From contig DGXB01000056.1 of NCBI GenBank assembly GCA_002396205.1, positions 1-15,530 on the forward strand: a DNA stretch of 15,530 bases, written 5' to 3'. The notes under the pieces were generated by a model. That model was not told where the DNA came from and did not search any database. It saw nothing but the letters and a program-made list of their open reading frames with translations. This stretch comes from Bacteroidales bacterium UBA4243. GTDB taxonomy: Bacteria; Bacteroidota; Bacteroidia; Bacteroidales; F082. Position numbers and translations under genes: made by a program. This document shows, piece by piece, positions 13,421 through 15,530 of the stretch (positions are counted from its first letter, which is position 1; every line of letters begins with the position of its first letter).

Positions 13421-15445
13421 ATGCGTTTCCTTTATCCGAACATGCTTTGGGGCTTGCTCGCCCTGCTGATTCCCATTCTCATCCACCTGTTCAACTTCAG
13501 GCGGCATAAATTAGTGTATTTCAGCAATACCGCCGTGTTGCGCAGCATCCAGCAGGAGAACGCCAAGACACGCAAGTTGAAGTATCTGGTCACGCTGTTG
13601 CTGCGCTGCCTCTTCATCACCGCCATTGTTTTGGCTTTTGCCTTTCCGTATAGTCCTGAAAAACAAATCAATGTCAATACGGCTGACAATCTCATTGGCA
13701 TCTACATCGACAACTCGATGAGCATGAAAGGACAATCGCAACGCACCACCTTGATTGAAGACGCACGGCAGTCGGCGCGCGACCTGGTGCACAAACTCAG
13801 TCCGTCAAATCGTTATCTCTTGATGACCAACAGCTTCGAGGTACAAAACGAATACCCGATGAACCAAGAGGAGATGCTTGACCAGCTCGACCGCATGAAC
13901 CCTGACGGCACTCCTGTGGCGATGGGCGAGGTGATCGACCGCTTCGGGATGCTCAGCAGGCAGCACGGTTTTGCGAGTTCCACACTGTTTGTCTATTCCG
14001 ATTTCCAAAGCAACACCTTCGACTTGTCGGCAGCCAAGGCCGATACGACAATGCAAGTGGTGGTCGTCCCGATGGTGCCCGAATATACCAGCAACCTTTA
14101 CATCGACTCGGTGTGGCTGGCGTCGCCCATCGTCCAGACCGGCCTGACCAACGACCTGATGGTGCGTGTGGTCAACCAAGGCGACAAAGAAGTGAAAGGT
14201 CTGCCCGTCAACTTCACGATGAACGGCACAATGGCCGCATCGACGACCGTCGACTTGGAGAAAAACGGTTCGACTGAGGTCGAGTTGCAGTTTGTGGTCG
14301 ACCATAACGGCGAGCAACGATGCAGCGTCAGCCTGATGGACCATCCCATCACATTCGACGACCAATACGATTTCGTTTTAAGCGTGAAACCTAACCTCTC
14401 TGTCGTTGAGTTGGGCGCCGAAAGCTCCGCTTGCGCCTTGCTTTTCGACGATGACGAGCAATTCAACTACACGCTGATGGAGCCTTCACGCTTCGATTTG
14501 GGTGCGATTTCAAAGGCTCAACTGCTCATCGTGAACGAGACCGCCTCGATGAACGAGACCTTGCAACAAACGTTGCTGGATGCCGTGGCCGAAGGCGCGA
14601 GCCTGATGGTGTTTCCGTCGGCTGACGACCCGAACAACAACGGCTATCTCTATCAGAAATTAGGTTTGACCTTGGTGGAAGTCGACACCAACCGCACCGT
14701 CGTTGAAGACTTGGCCCAACAGCATGCCTTTTTCAGCGACATGATTTTGGATTTGCCCCAGCATCCCGACTTGCCTCAGGTGAGACGGCATGTCCGCTTG
14801 AAATCCAATGGCGTGCCGACGCCCTTGTTGACCCTTCAAAACGGCGATCCGTTCCTGCTGACCGAGACGGTGGGGAAGGGGCAAGCCTTCGTGATGGCTA
14901 CGGCACTCGATGCAAGATGGAGCGACATGGCCGACAACGCCCTCTTTGTCCCGATGATGGTCAAGATGGCCTTCATGGGCGGCAAGATGGACAGGCTTTC
15001 CTATACCATTGGAGCCGACAAGATGTTGGTTTGGAGTGACATGGACCTTGAAGGCGACCATCATTTCCTCTTCGCCAATGCCGACCGCAGTTTTGAGCTC
15101 ATGCCCGCTTCGGAGGTGCGCAACAATAGGGTTTACCTCTACTTGAACGACAATCTCCCCACGGCGGGATTCTATGACTTGCTCGTCAACGATACCTTGA
15201 ACCGCGTGACGGCATGGAACGAGAGTCGTGTGGAGTCGCGCATGGACTTCACGGACCGCGATGCCATCGCGCCCGCTTTTGCCAAAGCTGGTTTCGACGT
15301 GGCCGCTGTGCTCGACACAAACGAATTTGCCACCGCCGACCTCGTGGAGGCCATGGCCCACCAAAGCTCGCAATGGAAACTCTTCGCCTTGATAGCCCTC
15401 CTGGCCTTGCTCGGCGAGATTGCCGTGCTGCGGTTTTGGAAGTGA
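13421..15445 (+). CDS. BatA-domain, VWA-like inner-membrane protein (674 aa)
   Basis: The N-terminus RFLYPNMLWGLLALLIPILI followed by HLFNFRRHKLVYFSNT is the hallmark of the aerotolerance-regulator BatA N-terminal domain. Predicted membrane segments are residues ~8-24 and ~55-77, and ~650-671 at the C-terminus (WKLFALIALLALLGEIAVL), leaving a large soluble central part. A von Willebrand A-like region begins at IGIYIDNSMSMKG, with the MIDAS D-x-S-x-S intact (D97, S99, S101), and continues through TPVAMGE and LFVYSDFQSN. The middle (TNDLMVRVVNQGDKEVKG...) resembles an Ig-like accessory domain. Bacteroidota commonly carry such ~650-700-residue proteins; their molecular role is poorly defined. 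The start at 13421 was chosen because the family begins MxFLYP; the upstream extension overlaps the barrel gene. No other bat genes or MoxR ATPase lie in this window, so it is not part of a complete bat operon here. Confidence 0.88.
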   Translation: MRFLYPNMLWGLLALLIPILIHLFNFRRHKLVYFSNTAVLRSIQQENAKTRKLKYLVTLLLRCLFITAIVLAFAFPYSPEKQINVNTADNLIGIYIDNSMSMKGQSQRTTLIEDARQSARDLVHKLSPSNRYLLMTNSFEVQNEYPMNQEEMLDQLDRMNPDGTPVAMGEVIDRFGMLSRQHGFASSTLFVYSDFQSNTFDLSAAKADTTMQVVVVPMVPEYTSNLYIDSVWLASPIVQTGLTNDLMVRVVNQGDKEVKGLPVNFTMNGTMAASTTVDLEKNGSTEVELQFVVDHNGEQRCSVSLMDHPITFDDQYDFVLSVKPNLSVVELGAESSACALLFDDDEQFNYTLMEPSRFDLGAISKAQLLIVNETASMNETLQQTLLDAVAEGASLMVFPSADDPNNNGYLYQKLGLTLVEVDTNRTVVEDLAQQHAFFSDMILDLPQHPDLPQVRRHVRLKSNGVPTPLLTLQNGDPFLLTETVGKGQAFVMATALDARWSDMADNALFVPMMVKMAFMGGKMDRLSYTIGADKMLVWSDMDLEGDHHFLFANADRSFELMPASEVRNNRVYLYLNDNLPTAGFYDLLVNDTLNRVTAWNESRVESRMDFTDRDAIAPAFAKAGFDVAAVLDTNEFATADLVEAMAHQSSQWKLFALIALLALLGEIAVLRFWK

Positions 15446-15474
15446 ATCCTTGGCGTTTCAAACAAAACAAACCG

Positions 15475-15530
15475 ATGAAAATGAGAATCCTCTTCGTATG
15501 CCACGGCAACATCTGCCGCAGCCCCATGGC
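15475..15530 (+). CDS. Low-molecular-weight protein tyrosine phosphatase, N-terminal fragment (runs off window)
   Basis: Only 18 codons and part of the next are present, but they contain the whole catalytic P-loop: ILFVCHGNICRSPM, with the C-x5-R-S signature of low-molecular-weight protein tyrosine phosphatases, which act in the cytoplasm on phosphotyrosine (the family also contains arsenate reductases). Family members usually start just before this loop, as here. ATG 15475 and ATG 15481 are both possible starts, differing by two residues. The gene lies 29 bases after the BatA gene with no terminator between, so read-through is possible. Confidence 0.88.
   Translation, partial: MKMRILFVCHGNICRSPM

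Noticed and set aside
14009..14030. Possible third copy of the 24-bp element in the BatA gene
   Set aside because: Only CCTTCGAC (8 bases) matches before the sequences diverge, and the codons fit the protein (TFDLSA), so chance is sufficient.

Overview
The window looks like chromosome from an uncultured-type Bacteroidota (probably Bacteroidales) with a moderately GC-rich genome. Three things point there: at least three proteins carry the Por-type (type IX secretion, T9SS) C-terminal sorting domain; there are promoters of the Bacteroidota form TTTG-N20-TAnnTTTG; and start codons sit in A-rich leaders without Shine-Dalgarno sites. Placement below phylum is inference. All genes I support are on the + strand. 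I see no tRNA, rRNA, CRISPR array or transposase.

Layout. Bases 1-502 are the 3' end of a hexameric glutamate dehydrogenase gene, closed by a good intrinsic terminator. Next is a MutT-type NUDIX hydrolase (614-1078) whose upstream region contains a 24-bp dispersed element. The core of the window, 1150-11906, is a run of very large modular secreted surface proteins. The first (1150-5790) has a jelly-roll domain, a cadherin-like domain, seven ~85-residue 'CAGG' modules and nine ~50-residue Cys-pair modules. The second locus (5941-9512) has an IgGFc-binding-type head and ten 49-residue Cys-pair modules. It is split into two ORFs (5941-7326 and 7266-9512) by an apparent single-base frameshift near a C4 run. 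The third (9597-11906) has Ig-like, jelly-roll, Ig-like and four degenerate Cys-pair modules. All three loci end in the same two-part tail: a shared ~95-residue pre-sorting domain, then a T9SS type A sorting domain. Each is preceded by the same octamer-plus-C promoter core, TATTTTTGC.

Downstream, closely spaced, come a lipoprotein with an acidic stretch after its lipid-anchored Cys (11919-12569), an outer-membrane beta-barrel protein (12583-13407), a BatA/VWA-like inner-membrane protein (13421-15445) and the first codons of a low-molecular-weight tyrosine phosphatase (15475 to the window end).

Working model (inference): the three large proteins are exported by the Sec pathway, then by T9SS, and displayed on the cell surface as long, disulfide-stapled adhesins. 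The lipoprotein and barrel downstream could be envelope partners. The most valuable points to check are the frameshift that separates signal peptide from sorting signal, the unnamed repeat modules and shared pre-sorting domain, the identical promoter cores, and the 24-bp element that occurs once between genes and once in frame inside a sorting-domain linker.
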